Shown one piece after another: positions 1 through 6,789 of a stretch of DNA of 12,705 nt (positions within the stretch are counted from its first letter, which is position 1; each line of letters opens with the position of its first letter). The position numbers were made by a program, and so were the translations under genes. Below the pieces are notes generated by a model that saw only the letters and a program-made list of their open reading frames with translations, ran no database searches and was not told where the DNA came from. This DNA comes from Pseudolabrys sp. (lineage in GTDB: Bacteria > Pseudomonadota > Alphaproteobacteria > Rhizobiales > Xanthobacteraceae), in contig JAFAQJ010000013.1 in NCBI GenBank assembly GCA_019246455.1, positions 1 through 12,705 on the forward strand, in the 5' to 3' direction.

Positions 1-531
1 GACACGCGCGCCGCACTTGATTCTTCGCGGCGCCTGCGCGTCGTTGCGACGGTGCTCATGCTCCTCGTCCTCTTTCAAATCTACCTGGGCGCATTGGTCG
101 CCGGCCTCGATGCCGGCCTGACGCTCAACACCTGGCCGCTGATCGATGGCGCCTTCATCCCGTCGGCGGAGCGCATGTGGTTCGTTGCGCCGCCGTGGCG
201 CAATTTGTTCGAGAACGCGCTCACCGTGCAGTTCGATCATCGCATGGTGGCCTACACCGTCTGGATTGTGACCCTTCTGCACGCGATCGATGCGTGGCGT
301 TCCGGCGACAACGCCGTGAAAACGCGCGGCATTTTTCTCGCTGTCCTTGTTACCCTGCAGGCGACGCTGGGCATCGCGACGTTGCTTTTCGTCGCGCCCC
401 TGCATCTCGCGCTGGCACATCAGGCCTTTGCCATCGTTGTGCTGACGGTCGCTGTGGTTCATGCTGCACGGACTTCTGACCGCGGTCGTGAAATGTTTGC
501 CGGCGAACCGGCGCAGCAGGGGGCACAGTGA
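1..531 (+). CDS. ctaA: Heme A synthase CtaA/COX15, C-terminal part (5' end outside window)
   Basis: The frame is open from the first base and gives the last 176 residues of heme A synthase. This membrane enzyme oxidises the C8 methyl group of heme O to a formyl group, making heme A for aa3-type cytochrome oxidase. The stretch [21 protein letters not shown] (fragment residues 30-50) is the family signature that follows a membrane helix. His80 in QFDHR and His140 in LAHQ match the C-terminal pair of heme-ligand histidines. Hydrophobic segments lie at about residues 14-32, 82-97, 110-130 and 138-155. The N-terminal half, with the other two histidines, is upstream of the window. The stop codon overlaps the start of the next gene by one base, so the two are probably translationally coupled. 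An internal GTG at 52 is not the true start because homology extends upstream of it. Confidence 0.93.
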   Translation, partial: DTRAALDSSRRLRVVATVLMLLVLFQIYLGALVAGLDAGLTLNTWPLIDGAFIPSAERMWFVAPPWRNLFENALTVQFDHRMVAYTVWIVTLLHAIDAWRSGDNAVKTRGIFLAVLVTLQATLGIATLLFVAPLHLALAHQAFAIVVLTVAVVHAARTSDRGREMFAGEPAQQGAQ

Positions 532-1289
532 TGATCGGTGTAACGCAGCGCGGCAAAGTCTTTGTCCTCACCATGGCCCACGGCAAAGCCAATGCGCTCG
601 ATATCGAATTCTGCCGCGCGGTGACCGGGCAGTTCCAGAAACTGGCAAAAGCTTCGAACTGCGACGCTGTGGTCATTACGGGGCAGGGCACGATGTTCTC
701 GGCCGGCGTTAACCTGATCAAGGCTAGTGACGGCGGCGTCAAATACCTGCGTCAGTTTCTGCCGGCGCTGAACAAGATGTATGACGCGATTTTTCATTTC
801 CCGAAGCCGATCGTGGCCGCGATCAACGGCCACGCGATTGCCGGCGGCTGCGTCCTTGCGTGTTGCGCCGACTACCGCATGATGGCGAGGGGTCCAGCCA
901 AGATCGGCGTCACAGAGTTACTGGTCGGCCTACCATTTCCGGCTCTCGCTTTTGAAGTGATGCGTGCCGCAACCGGCCCGCGTTATTTCGCCGAGGTGAT
1001 CTACACTGGCAATACTTACGTGCCGGACCTTGCCGCGACCTATGGCCTGCTGCACGAAGTCGTCGAACCCGCCGGGCTGATGGACCGCGCCATTGCTGCG
1101 GCGCAGATGCTTGCCGGCATTCCGCCCGCGGCGTTCCGCCAGACCAAGGCGCAGATGCATCTGCCCGTCACCAATCGGATCAAGAGTGACGGCAAGAAGG
1201 TCGATGGGGCCGTCGCCAAAATCTGGACGATGCCGGCCGCGGTGAAATCGATCCAGGCCTACGTCGCGCGCACCTTGCGCAAAGGCTAG
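531..1289 (+). CDS. Enoyl-CoA hydratase/isomerase family protein (crotonase fold)
   Basis: A 252-residue crotonase-superfamily protein, acting on an unknown acyl-CoA in the cytoplasm. The oxyanion-hole segments FSAGVNL (about residues 56-62) and NGHAIAGGC (about 99-107) are intact. Both glutamates that act as general acid/base in true hydratases appear to be kept: Glu129 in VTELLVGL and Glu155 in FAEVIYTG. Hydratase or isomerase activity is therefore plausible. The C-terminal part is short and lysine-rich. I chose the ATG at 531 because it overlaps the ctaA stop (TGATG). A GTG at 528 is an equally close in-frame alternative. Coupling to ctaA is seen in the sequence, but a functional link to heme A is not obvious. 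The stop TAG overlaps the stop of convergent metY. Confidence 0.85.
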   Translation: MIGVTQRGKVFVLTMAHGKANALDIEFCRAVTGQFQKLAKASNCDAVVITGQGTMFSAGVNLIKASDGGVKYLRQFLPALNKMYDAIFHFPKPIVAAINGHAIAGGCVLACCADYRMMARGPAKIGVTELLVGLPFPALAFEVMRAATGPRYFAEVIYTGNTYVPDLAATYGLLHEVVEPAGLMDRAIAAAQMLAGIPPAAFRQTKAQMHLPVTNRIKSDGKKVDGAVAKIWTMPAAVKSIQAYVARTLRKG

Positions 1290-2566
1290 CCGCTGAGGCC
1301 CTGCTCGAGATCAGCGATAATGTCTTCCTTGTCCTCGAGACCGATCGACAGCCGCACCACATCCGGGCCGGCGCCGGCCTGGACCTTCTGCGCATCCGAT
1401 AATTGCCGGTGCGTCGTCGAAGCCGGATGAATGATCAGCGAGCGCGTGTCACCGATATTGGCGAGATGGGAGAATAATTTGACATTGGAGACGAGCTTCA
1501 CGCCGGCGTCGTAGCCGCCCTTGAGGCCGAGCGTGAACACCGCGCCGCAGCCCTTTGGCGCGTATTTCTTGGCGAGCGCGTGATATTTGTCGCCAGGCAA
1601 ACCTGGATAGCTGACCCAGGCGACTTCGGGCCGCTTCGAGAGCCATTGCGCGACCGCCAGCGCATTTTCCGAGTGGCGCTGCATACGCAGCGGCAACGTC
1701 TCGATGCCGGTGAGGATCAAGAACGCATTGAACGGCGACAGCGCCGGGCCGAGGTCGCGCAGCCCCAGCACGCGGCAGGCAATCGCGAAAGCGAAATTGC
1801 CGAACGTCTCATGTAGCACCAGGCCGGAGTATTCCGGCCGCGGTTCGGACAGCATCGGATAGCGGCCCTCGCGCGACCAGTTGAATGTGCCGCCGTCAAC
1901 GATGACGCCGCCGATCGAATTGCCGTGGCCGCCGAGGAATTTGGTGAGTGAATGCACGACGATGTCGGCGCCGAATTCGAACGGCTTGCAAAGGTAGGGT
2001 GTGGCCAAGGTGTTGTCGACGATCAGCGGCACGCCGGCTTTGCGCGCGATCTTCGACACCGCCTCGATATCGGTGATGACGCCGCCAGGATTGGCGATCG
2101 ACTCGATGAAAATGCATTTCGTCTTCGGCGTCACGGCGCGCTCGAACGAAGCCATGTCGTCGGGGTCGGCCCACACCACGTTCCACCCGAAATTCTTGTA
2201 GGCATGATTGAACTGGTTGATCGAGCCGCCATAGAGCTTCTTGGAAGCGACAAATTCATCGCCCGGCGTCATCAGATTATGCATCACGATGACCTGTGCG
2301 GCGTGGCCGGAGGCGACCGCGAGCGCCGCGGTACCGCCTTCGAGGGCGGCGACGCGTTCTTCCAGCACTGCGTTGGTCGGGTTGCCGATGCGCGTATAGA
2401 TGTTGCCGAACGCCTGCAGGCCGAACAGCGAGGCGGCGTGATCGACGTCGTCGAACACGAACGAAGTCGTTTGGTAAATCGGGGTTGCCCGCGCGCCGGT
2501 GGTCGGGTCGGGTTGCGCGCCGGCATGGATGGCGAGCGTGTTGAAGCCGGGGTTGCGTTCGGTCAT
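1286..2566 (-). CDS. metY: O-acetylhomoserine sulfhydrylase (aminocarboxypropyltransferase)
   Basis: A 426-residue PLP enzyme of the Cys/Met metabolism family (fold type I). It makes homocysteine directly from O-acetylhomoserine and sulfide, the direct-sulfhydrylation branch of methionine synthesis. The PLP-binding lysine is Lys209 in HSLTKFLGGHGNSIGG. Asp184 in VDNTLATPYL contacts the pyridine nitrogen, and YTRIGNPT (57-64) is the phosphate- and substrate-side signature. The length and the long insert relative to MetB/MetC (residues about 225-260) fit MetY rather than cystathionine gamma-synthase. MetZ (O-succinylhomoserine) is a less likely reading. The ATG at 2566 has GGAG (2574-2577) seven bases upstream, and the extra in-frame sequence up to 2629 does not look like MetY. 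A promoter candidate lies just upstream, so the gene need not depend on readthrough from the genes before it. Confidence 0.93.
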   Translation of the reverse strand: MTERNPGFNTLAIHAGAQPDPTTGARATPIYQTTSFVFDDVDHAASLFGLQAFGNIYTRIGNPTNAVLEERVAALEGGTAALAVASGHAAQVIVMHNLMTPGDEFVASKKLYGGSINQFNHAYKNFGWNVVWADPDDMASFERAVTPKTKCIFIESIANPGGVITDIEAVSKIARKAGVPLIVDNTLATPYLCKPFEFGADIVVHSLTKFLGGHGNSIGGVIVDGGTFNWSREGRYPMLSEPRPEYSGLVLHETFGNFAFAIACRVLGLRDLGPALSPFNAFLILTGIETLPLRMQRHSENALAVAQWLSKRPEVAWVSYPGLPGDKYHALAKKYAPKGCGAVFTLGLKGGYDAGVKLVSNVKLFSHLANIGDTRSLIIHPASTTHRQLSDAQKVQAGAGPDVVRLSIGLEDKEDIIADLEQGLSG

Positions 2567-2611
2567 TGGCGTTCTCCGGCTTCCTGGCCGTTCCTCGGTT
2601 TGTGTTGGGCG

Positions 2612-2640
2612 GTTATCAAGCGGGTGCACGCAACCGTCAA
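2612..2640 (-). promoter_or_regulatory. Candidate sigma-70 promoter of metY
   Basis: Read on the minus strand, TTGACG (2635-2640) is followed after 17 bases by GATAAC (2612-2617). That is five of six -35 and four of six -10 consensus bases at ideal spacing. The predicted start, near 2605, gives a leader of about 40 bases with the GGAG ribosome site. The leader is too short for, and does not match, the SAM-II riboswitch found before some alphaproteobacterial methionine genes. Confidence 0.45.
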
Positions 2641-2715
2641 GCGCACAGAAGCGATCAAAGCATCACGGAAATGGATAGCTAAGGTTCGGATGGTACAATG
2701 AAAAGTCTTTTGCCC

Positions 2716-2740
2716 GGGCGGCTGCGGCTAGCTGCCGCCC
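2716..2740. terminator. GC hairpin across the 3' end of the CoA-binding protein gene (possible terminator)
   Basis: GGGCGGC (2716-2722) pairs with GCCGCCC (2734-2740) across an 11-base loop that contains the TAG stop of the minus-strand gene. On the minus strand it is followed by GGGCAAAAGACTTTT, a poor U-tract. On the plus strand TTTTCTT follows directly. It may weakly end the upstream three-gene transcript before metY, or block antisense transcription. Confidence 0.3.
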
Positions 2741-3351
2741 TTTTCTTCGGCGGCCATTTCCTTCGCCTGCGCTTCGGCTTGGCCCTGCATCGCTTTGTCA
2801 GTCGCGTCCGTCGCGCCTCCGGCAATCGTGGCGCGATTGAGCGACATGCGCTGCACGCCTGTGCCGGCAATCTTGGCGCGCTTTGAACTCAGGACGCGTG
2901 AGTTCACGCCGATCCAGCTGATTTCGGAAGAGAGGCGGCCATACTCGATCTTTGGGCAGCGGTTCATCACGACTTTCATGCCGTTGTCCTCGGCAAGCTT
3001 GGCCGCTTCGTCATTTCGCACCGTGAGCTGCATCCAGATCACCGACGGCGTCAGTTTAAGCGTGACGGCTTCCTGCACGATCGGCAGCGCATGCTCGGAG
3101 GCGCGAAAAATGTCGACCATGTCGATCGCGTCAGGGACGTCTAAAAGCTTGGCGTACACCTTTTGCCCGAGGATCTCTTTTCCGGCCTGGCCCGGATTGA
3201 CGGGGATCATCTTGTAGCCACGCTCGAGCAGATACTTGAACGCGAAAAAGCTTGGCCGGTTGTCTTTCGGCGAGACGCCGACCATCGCGATGGTCTTCAC
3301 CGTATTGAGGATGCCGCGGATGTAGGCGTCGTCGTAACGGTCGTGATTCAT
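2728..3351 (-). CDS. CoA-binding Rossmann-fold protein (YccU/COG1832-like)
   Basis: A 207-residue protein with an N-terminal CoA-binding domain (residues about 12-150). It carries the nucleotide loop VGVSPKDNRPSF (24-35) and the family motif NRCPKIEYGRL (130-140), with Cys132. Small stand-alone proteins of this type bind CoA derivatives. Their physiological role is largely unknown. Residues 150-207 form a basic, then Ala/Gln/Glu-rich tail (QAEAQAKEMAAEEKGGS) that looks disordered or helical and goes beyond the usual domain of about 140 residues. Its ATG overlaps the stop of the upstream flavoprotein gene as ATGA, so the two are translationally coupled. From memory, genes of this family are often found close to metY in alphaproteobacteria, which hints at a role around acyl-CoA or sulfur metabolism. 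That is inference. Confidence 0.85.
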   Translation of the reverse strand: MNHDRYDDAYIRGILNTVKTIAMVGVSPKDNRPSFFAFKYLLERGYKMIPVNPGQAGKEILGQKVYAKLLDVPDAIDMVDIFRASEHALPIVQEAVTLKLTPSVIWMQLTVRNDEAAKLAEDNGMKVVMNRCPKIEYGRLSSEISWIGVNSRVLSSKRAKIAGTGVQRMSLNRATIAGGATDATDKAMQGQAEAQAKEMAAEEKGGS

Positions 3352-3992
3352 GGCGGCGTGGGTTCGTTCTTTTTGACGCGCGCGAGTTCGGCGCGCAATG
3401 TCCCGTTTTCTGCTTCGAGCGCAATGAGCTTGTCCCGCACCGGCTGCAAGGCGCGCTCGATCTCACTTTCCGTGAAGCGTGTGACGATATGCTGCGAGCA
3501 GTTGACGTCCCACGCCTCGATCGTGAACAGGATCGCGCGCTCGGGCCTGGCTTTGTAACCCTCGTCGAACAGTTTCTCGACCAGCGCTGCGTCGTCTCCG
3601 ACGACGCGGGCGCGGCCCCACAATTTGATGCGTTGACGTCGCCCCGGGTCGAGCAAGAAAAGATATGCGCGGTCGTTCTCCGACAGGTTGGCGAGCGTGA
3701 TGTATTGGCGGTTGCCACGGTAATCGGCAAAACCAAGCGTTCTGTCGTTGACGATTTTGATGAAGCCCTTCGGCCCGCCGCGATGCTGAATGTAAGGCGC
3801 CCCATCTTTGGTCGCGGTGGCCAGGAAGGCGGTGTCCTGCTCGGCAATGAACGCCGTGAGCTCCGGCGTCACGCGATCCGGAAATCCCTCGGCCACGCGC
3901 TTGTCATAGGAATGCGCCGAGCCGCGCTCGGCCTGGGCGGCGCGCGCAGCGGGCGTAAAGACGATCTCGGAGTTGCTCAACGGTCTTCCCAT
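3348..3992 (-). CDS. Pyridoxamine 5'-phosphate oxidase family (FMN-binding split barrel) protein
   Basis: A 214-residue protein of the PNPOx-like split-barrel family. Residues about 42-170 hold the barrel: DTAFLATATKDGAPYIQHRGG (start 53), then GFADYRGNRQYITLANL and RIKLWGRARVV. These are typical of the COG3576 type, which usually binds FMN or a related flavin. It lacks features that would identify it as the vitamin B6 enzyme PdxH, so the substrate is unknown. Residues about 174-207 (ESEIERALQPVRDKLIALEA and on) have heptad-like spacing and probably form a coiled coil for oligomerisation. The ATG at 3992 lies inside the 3' end of the upstream crotonase gene (16-base overlap) without a clear ribosome site, and the stop overlaps the next start. 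Both facts favour coupled translation. Confidence 0.85.
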   Translation of the reverse strand: MGRPLSNSEIVFTPAARAAQAERGSAHSYDKRVAEGFPDRVTPELTAFIAEQDTAFLATATKDGAPYIQHRGGPKGFIKIVNDRTLGFADYRGNRQYITLANLSENDRAYLFLLDPGRRQRIKLWGRARVVGDDAALVEKLFDEGYKARPERAILFTIEAWDVNCSQHIVTRFTESEIERALQPVRDKLIALEAENGTLRAELARVKKNEPTPP

Positions 3993-4789
3993 TTCGGATC
4001 GCGCTTGTCGATGAAGGCGCCGATGCCTTCTTCGGCGTCGCCGAACAGCATGTTTTCGACCATTACATCGACGGTGTATTTGTAAGCGTCTTCAAGCGAC
4101 AGCTCGCGCTGCTGGTAGAAAGCCTGCTTGCCGATTTTAACGACTGGCATTGATTTCGCGGCGATGCGCCGTGCGAATTCGAGCGCTTGCTCGCTCGCTT
4201 GGCCCGGGGGCACCACGCGGTTGACCAGGCCGAAACGATAGGCGTCGTCGGCCGAGACCAATTCACCACTCAAGAGCATTTCCATCATGTGTTTGGTACC
4301 GATGCTGCGCGAAATAGCGACCATCGGCGTCGAGCAGAACAGGCCGATGTTGACGCCGGGGGTAGCAAAGCGGGCGGTTTGGGATGCAATGGCGAGATCG
4401 CAACTCGCGACTAGTTGGCAGCCGGCTGCGCTGGCGACGCCTTCGACGGCGGCGATCACCGGCTGTGGGAGATTGCGAATTGACAGCATCATCGCCGAGC
4501 AGCGCTGCATCAGCGCCTTAAAATAGGCGCGGCCGCGGTCGGCATCGCTGCGATGCGCGGTCATTTCCTTCATGTCGTGGCCGGCCGAGAACGCGCGCCC
4601 GTTGTGCGTGAGGATGATGGCACGCACGCCCTTGTCAGCGGCGATTTGCGCGAATTCGGTTTCGAGCGCGCCAAGCATCGCTTCCGACAATGCGTTGCGA
4701 GAGGACGGGCGGTTGAGCGACAGCAACGCAATACCGTCGATATCGCCGCGCAGAACGGCGGCGTCCGATGCTGTGCTGTGCGCGGTCAT
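3977..4789 (-). CDS. Enoyl-CoA hydratase-like protein, ECHDC3 type
   Basis: A 270-residue crotonase-fold protein. The segment FATPGVNIGLFCSTP (141-155) and the helix KHMMEMLLSGE (166-176) closely resemble the ECHDC3 group, recalled from the human protein. Gly145 stands where classical crotonase has its first catalytic glutamate, while the second, Glu170, is kept. The oxyanion-hole elements FSAGHDM (67-73) and VASAAGC (118-124) are present, so it should bind acyl-CoA. Ordinary enoyl-CoA hydration is doubtful, and a one-glutamate reaction or another role is more likely. It is the first gene of a set with overlapping frames (flavoprotein, CoA-binding protein). The ATG at 4789 has no strong Shine-Dalgarno sequence. 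The promoter should lie in the 77-base gap shared with the divergent DUF3175 gene, but no convincing -35/-10 pair is visible. Confidence 0.87.
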   Translation of the reverse strand: MTAHSTASDAAVLRGDIDGIALLSLNRPSSRNALSEAMLGALETEFAQIAADKGVRAIILTHNGRAFSAGHDMKEMTAHRSDADRGRAYFKALMQRCSAMMLSIRNLPQPVIAAVEGVASAAGCQLVASCDLAIASQTARFATPGVNIGLFCSTPMVAISRSIGTKHMMEMLLSGELVSADDAYRFGLVNRVVPPGQASEQALEFARRIAAKSMPVVKIGKQAFYQQRELSLEDAYKYTVDVMVENMLFGDAEEGIGAFIDKRDPKWEDR

Positions 4790-4866
4790 GGCCCGATACT
4801 TAACCCGCGGCGGAACCCGCGCAAGGTGTCACCGGAACGCGTCCCGCAACGGCGCGTTGTCGCGAC

Positions 4867-5181
4867 ATGTCGGAAAGGCGCAAGAAAGCGAAGCGGAAAA
4901 GCAGGCGCTGGTCGCAGGACGTGACCGAACACAGCGACGCGCTGACGCTTGAGAAGGGCGTTTTCACCAAGGATAGCGCTAAGGCCATTGCTCGGTCTTT
5001 GAAGCGATCAGCCGAGCACAGCCGGCGGCGAAAATCTGGCGCCTATCGGTCCGCGATATCGATGCTAACCTTCTACATCAACCGTGCGGGCAAGGAGTTG
5101 CCGAAGTCTCGCAAGCATAAGCTCGAAAACGCCAAGGATGCGCTGCGCAAGCTTTATGGTCGCAAGCCGAAAAAGGATTGA
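4867..5181 (+). CDS. DUF3175 domain protein, small and highly basic
   Basis: A 104-residue protein matching, from memory, the DUF3175 family, whose hallmark stretches are WSQDVTEHSDALTLEKGVF (15-33), ARSLKRSAEHSRRRKSG (42-58) and SMLTFYINRAGKELP (65-79). It is very rich in lysine and arginine, notably at the N-terminus (RRKKAKRKSRR, 4-14) and the C-terminus, with no signal peptide or membrane segment. The composition suggests binding to nucleic acid or another polyanion, but no function is established to my knowledge. The ATG has no recognisable ribosome site, so translation may be weak, leaderless or differently controlled. The thioesterase gene starts 48 bases after the stop and could be co-transcribed. 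Confidence 0.8.
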   Translation: MSERRKKAKRKSRRWSQDVTEHSDALTLEKGVFTKDSAKAIARSLKRSAEHSRRRKSGAYRSAISMLTFYINRAGKELPKSRKHKLENAKDALRKLYGRKPKKD

Positions 5182-5229
5182 CGCCAGCACGCCGCTGCCC
5201 GACACCTGAGCGCAAAGCGGGGTAGGGGT

Positions 5230-5664
5230 GTGACCAGAAAGCCGGCGCTGTCCAAGGCCGAGATCGAAGCGCTGTTGGCGCGCGAATTTCCGCAAGCATT
5301 TCACGCGAGAAGCGGACTGTCGATCGAACACGTCGAGCATGGTGGCGCGCGCGTGCGCCAGGCCTACAACGACCGCCACATCCGTCCCGGCGGCACGATT
5401 TCGGGGCCGACCATGATGGCGCTCGCCGATTTCGCGATGTACGTTGCCGTGTTCTCTGCGGAAGGTCCAGTGCCGCTCGCGGTCACGACCAATCTCAACA
5501 TCAATTTTCTACGCAAGCCAGCGCAGGCCGACGTTGTCGCTGAGGCGCGGCTTCTCAAAGCCGGCAAGCGGCTGGTGGTGGGTGAGGTGACAATCCGCTC
5601 TGTTGGTCATGAAGACCCGGTGGCCCACGTCACGGCGACCTATTCCATTCCGCCAAAACCGTAA
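5230..5664 (+). CDS. PaaI-family hotdog-fold thioesterase
   Basis: A 144-residue single-domain hotdog protein. The block RPGGTISGPTMMALADFAMY (52-71) is the family core helix and its preceding loop. Asp67 in ALADFA is in the position of the catalytic acidic residue of PaaI/YbgC-like acyl-CoA thioesterases. LAVTTNLNINFLRKP (83-97) is the conserved following strand. It probably hydrolyses an acyl- or aryl-CoA. The substrate cannot be read from the sequence. The start is GTG, supported by the G-rich AGGGG at 5224-5228, although the spacing is short. No phenylacetate degradation genes are nearby, so the paaI symbol is not justified. It ends 161 bases before rplM. Confidence 0.86.
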   Translation: MTRKPALSKAEIEALLAREFPQAFHARSGLSIEHVEHGGARVRQAYNDRHIRPGGTISGPTMMALADFAMYVAVFSAEGPVPLAVTTNLNINFLRKPAQADVVAEARLLKAGKRLVVGEVTIRSVGHEDPVAHVTATYSIPPKP

Positions 5665-5736
5665 CTTAGCGCTGCGTACCATAATACCAATCTTATAAGG
5701 CATTGATTAAATGCAACATTTGTTTAAGAAATGGCG

Positions 5737-5766
5737 TTGACCGCGCCATCGCGGCTCCGCTACAAC
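5737..5766 (+). promoter_or_regulatory. Candidate sigma-70 promoter of rplM-rpsI
   Basis: TTGACC (5737-5742) and TACAAC (5761-5766) are separated by 18 bases. They follow an AT-rich stretch (about 5677-5735) that contrasts with the GC-rich surroundings and could act as an UP-like element. A start near 5773 would give a leader of about 53 bases that contains the hairpin described next. Confidence 0.45.
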
Positions 5767-5779
5767 GCCGCGACTTTAC

Positions 5780-5818
5780 GAGCCGCCCGCCTCGCGCCGG
5801 CGGCTCCGTTTTTCGAGG
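5780..5818 (+). promoter_or_regulatory. Structured rplM leader: GC hairpin, U-tract, loop complementary to the SD
   Basis: GAGCCGCC (5780-5787) pairs perfectly with GGCGGCTC (5799-5806), and CGTTTTT follows, so it looks like an intrinsic terminator placed directly before the ribosome site. The loop bases CCTCG (5790-5794) are exactly complementary to CGAGG (5814-5818), the core of the rplM Shine-Dalgarno sequence. An H-type pseudoknot that hides the ribosome site is geometrically possible (connecting segments of 2, 4 and 7 bases). E. coli L13 is known to repress its own operon. This could be an attenuator or a translational operator here, or a plain terminator for the thioesterase transcript. 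Confidence 0.45.
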
Positions 5819-5825
5819 AACGACG

Positions 5826-6290
5826 ATGAAAACGTTTTCGGCCAAGCCCGCCGACATCCAGAAGAAATGGGTGCTGATCGATGCCACCGGTCTCGTGACC
5901 GGCCGCCTGGCCACGATCGTCGCCATGCACCTGCGCGGCAAGCACAAGGCGAGTTACACGCCCCATGTCGACGATGGCGACAATGTTATCGTCATCAACG
6001 CGGCCAAAGTGGTCCTGACTGGCCGCAAGCGCGACAAGAAAGTTTATCACCACCACACTGGCTATATCGGCGGTATCAAAGAACGCACCGCCAAGGCGAT
6101 CCTCACTGGCCGTTTCCCCGAACGCGTGCTCGAGAAAGCGGTCGAGCGTATGCTGCCGCGCACGCCGCTCGGCCGCATCCAACTTAGCAACTTGCGCGTC
6201 TATCCGGGCGCCGAGCATCCGCATGAGGCGCAAAAGCCGGAAGCGCTCGACGTCGGTGCGTTGAATCGCAAGAACAAGAGGAGTGCCTGA
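5826..6290 (+). CDS. rplM: Large ribosomal subunit protein uL13
   Basis: A 154-residue protein with full-length L13 features: [18 protein letters not shown] (residues about 13-30), [19 protein letters not shown] (about 45-63), the [10 protein letters not shown] loop (76-85) and the MLPRTPLGR segment (112-120). L13 binds 23S rRNA early in assembly of the 50S subunit. The ATG at 5826 is set by GAGGAA (5815-5820) with five bases of spacing. The frame is open further upstream to 5703, but that part has no L13 similarity and overlaps the promoter. It forms the conserved operon with rpsI, whose start is two bases after this stop. Confidence 0.97.
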   Translation: MKTFSAKPADIQKKWVLIDATGLVTGRLATIVAMHLRGKHKASYTPHVDDGDNVIVINAAKVVLTGRKRDKKVYHHHTGYIGGIKERTAKAILTGRFPERVLEKAVERMLPRTPLGRIQLSNLRVYPGAEHPHEAQKPEALDVGALNRKNKRSA

Positions 6291-6292
6291 TC

Positions 6293-6769
6293 GTGGCCGA
6301 AACCGTTTCCTCCATGGGTGGGCTCTCCGCGCTCAAGCCGGCTGCGCCGGAAGCGCCGAAATACGTCCAAAAGCTCGACAAGCAGGGCCGCGCTTACGCG
6401 ACCGGTAAGCGCAAGAACGCCGTCGCTCGCGTCTGGATCAAGCCAGGCGCCGGCAAGATCACCGTCAACGCCAAGACGGTTGAAGCGTTCTTTGCCCGTC
6501 CGGTGCTGCGCATGATGATCCAGCAGCCTTTAGTGACGGCCAACCGCGCGGGTCAGTACGACGTCATCTGCACGGTGTCGGGCGGCGGCCTGTCGGGCCA
6601 GGCCGGCGCGGTGCGTCATGGCTTGTCGAAGGCGCTCACCAACTTCGAACCGGAGCTGCGTGGCGCGCTCAAGAAGGCCGGATTCCTCACTCGCGACAGC
6701 CGCGTGGTCGAGCGCAAGAAGTACGGCCACAAGAAAGCCCGCCGCTCGTTCCAGTTCTCGAAGCGCTAA
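6293..6769 (+). CDS. rpsI: Small ribosomal subunit protein uS9
   Basis: A 158-residue S9. The core begins around [14 protein letters not shown] (35-48) and ends in the invariant basic tail RRSFQFSKR, which in the 30S subunit reaches the P-site tRNA. An N-terminal extension of about 30 residues before the core is usual in alphaproteobacteria. The start is GTG at 6293, with a strong GAGGAG (6278-6283) nine bases upstream inside the end of rplM. The spacing to rplM (two bases) means joint transcription and probably coupled translation. The stop codon sits in the loop of a small hairpin, and a strong terminator follows. Confidence 0.97.
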   Translation: MAETVSSMGGLSALKPAAPEAPKYVQKLDKQGRAYATGKRKNAVARVWIKPGAGKITVNAKTVEAFFARPVLRMMIQQPLVTANRAGQYDVICTVSGGGLSGQAGAVRHGLSKALTNFEPELRGALKKAGFLTRDSRVVERKKYGHKKARRSFQFSKR

Positions 6770-6778
6770 TCGCTTCGA
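6758..6778 (+). repeat. Inverted repeat with the rpsI stop codon in its loop
   Basis: TCGAAGCG (6758-6765) and CGCTTCGA (6771-6778) are perfect complements around CTAAT, so the rpsI TAA lies in a five-base loop. It is not followed by a U-tract. It may stabilise the mRNA 3' end or simply reflect the conserved SKR codons. Confidence 0.5.
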
Positions 6779-6789
6779 CCGCAATCAAG

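Noticed and set aside
2567..2634. SAM-II riboswitch before metY
   Set aside because: The leader predicted from the promoter is about 40 bases, and I could not find the conserved SAM-II core sequence or pseudoknot.
1952..2701. Open frame of 249 codons on the plus strand opposite metY
   Set aside because: It is the mirror of a well-supported PLP enzyme gene, with no recognisable product.
5703..5825. N-terminal extension of rplM
   Set aside because: The frame is open, but it runs through the promoter and hairpin, lacks L13 similarity, and the ATG at 5826 has a good ribosome site.
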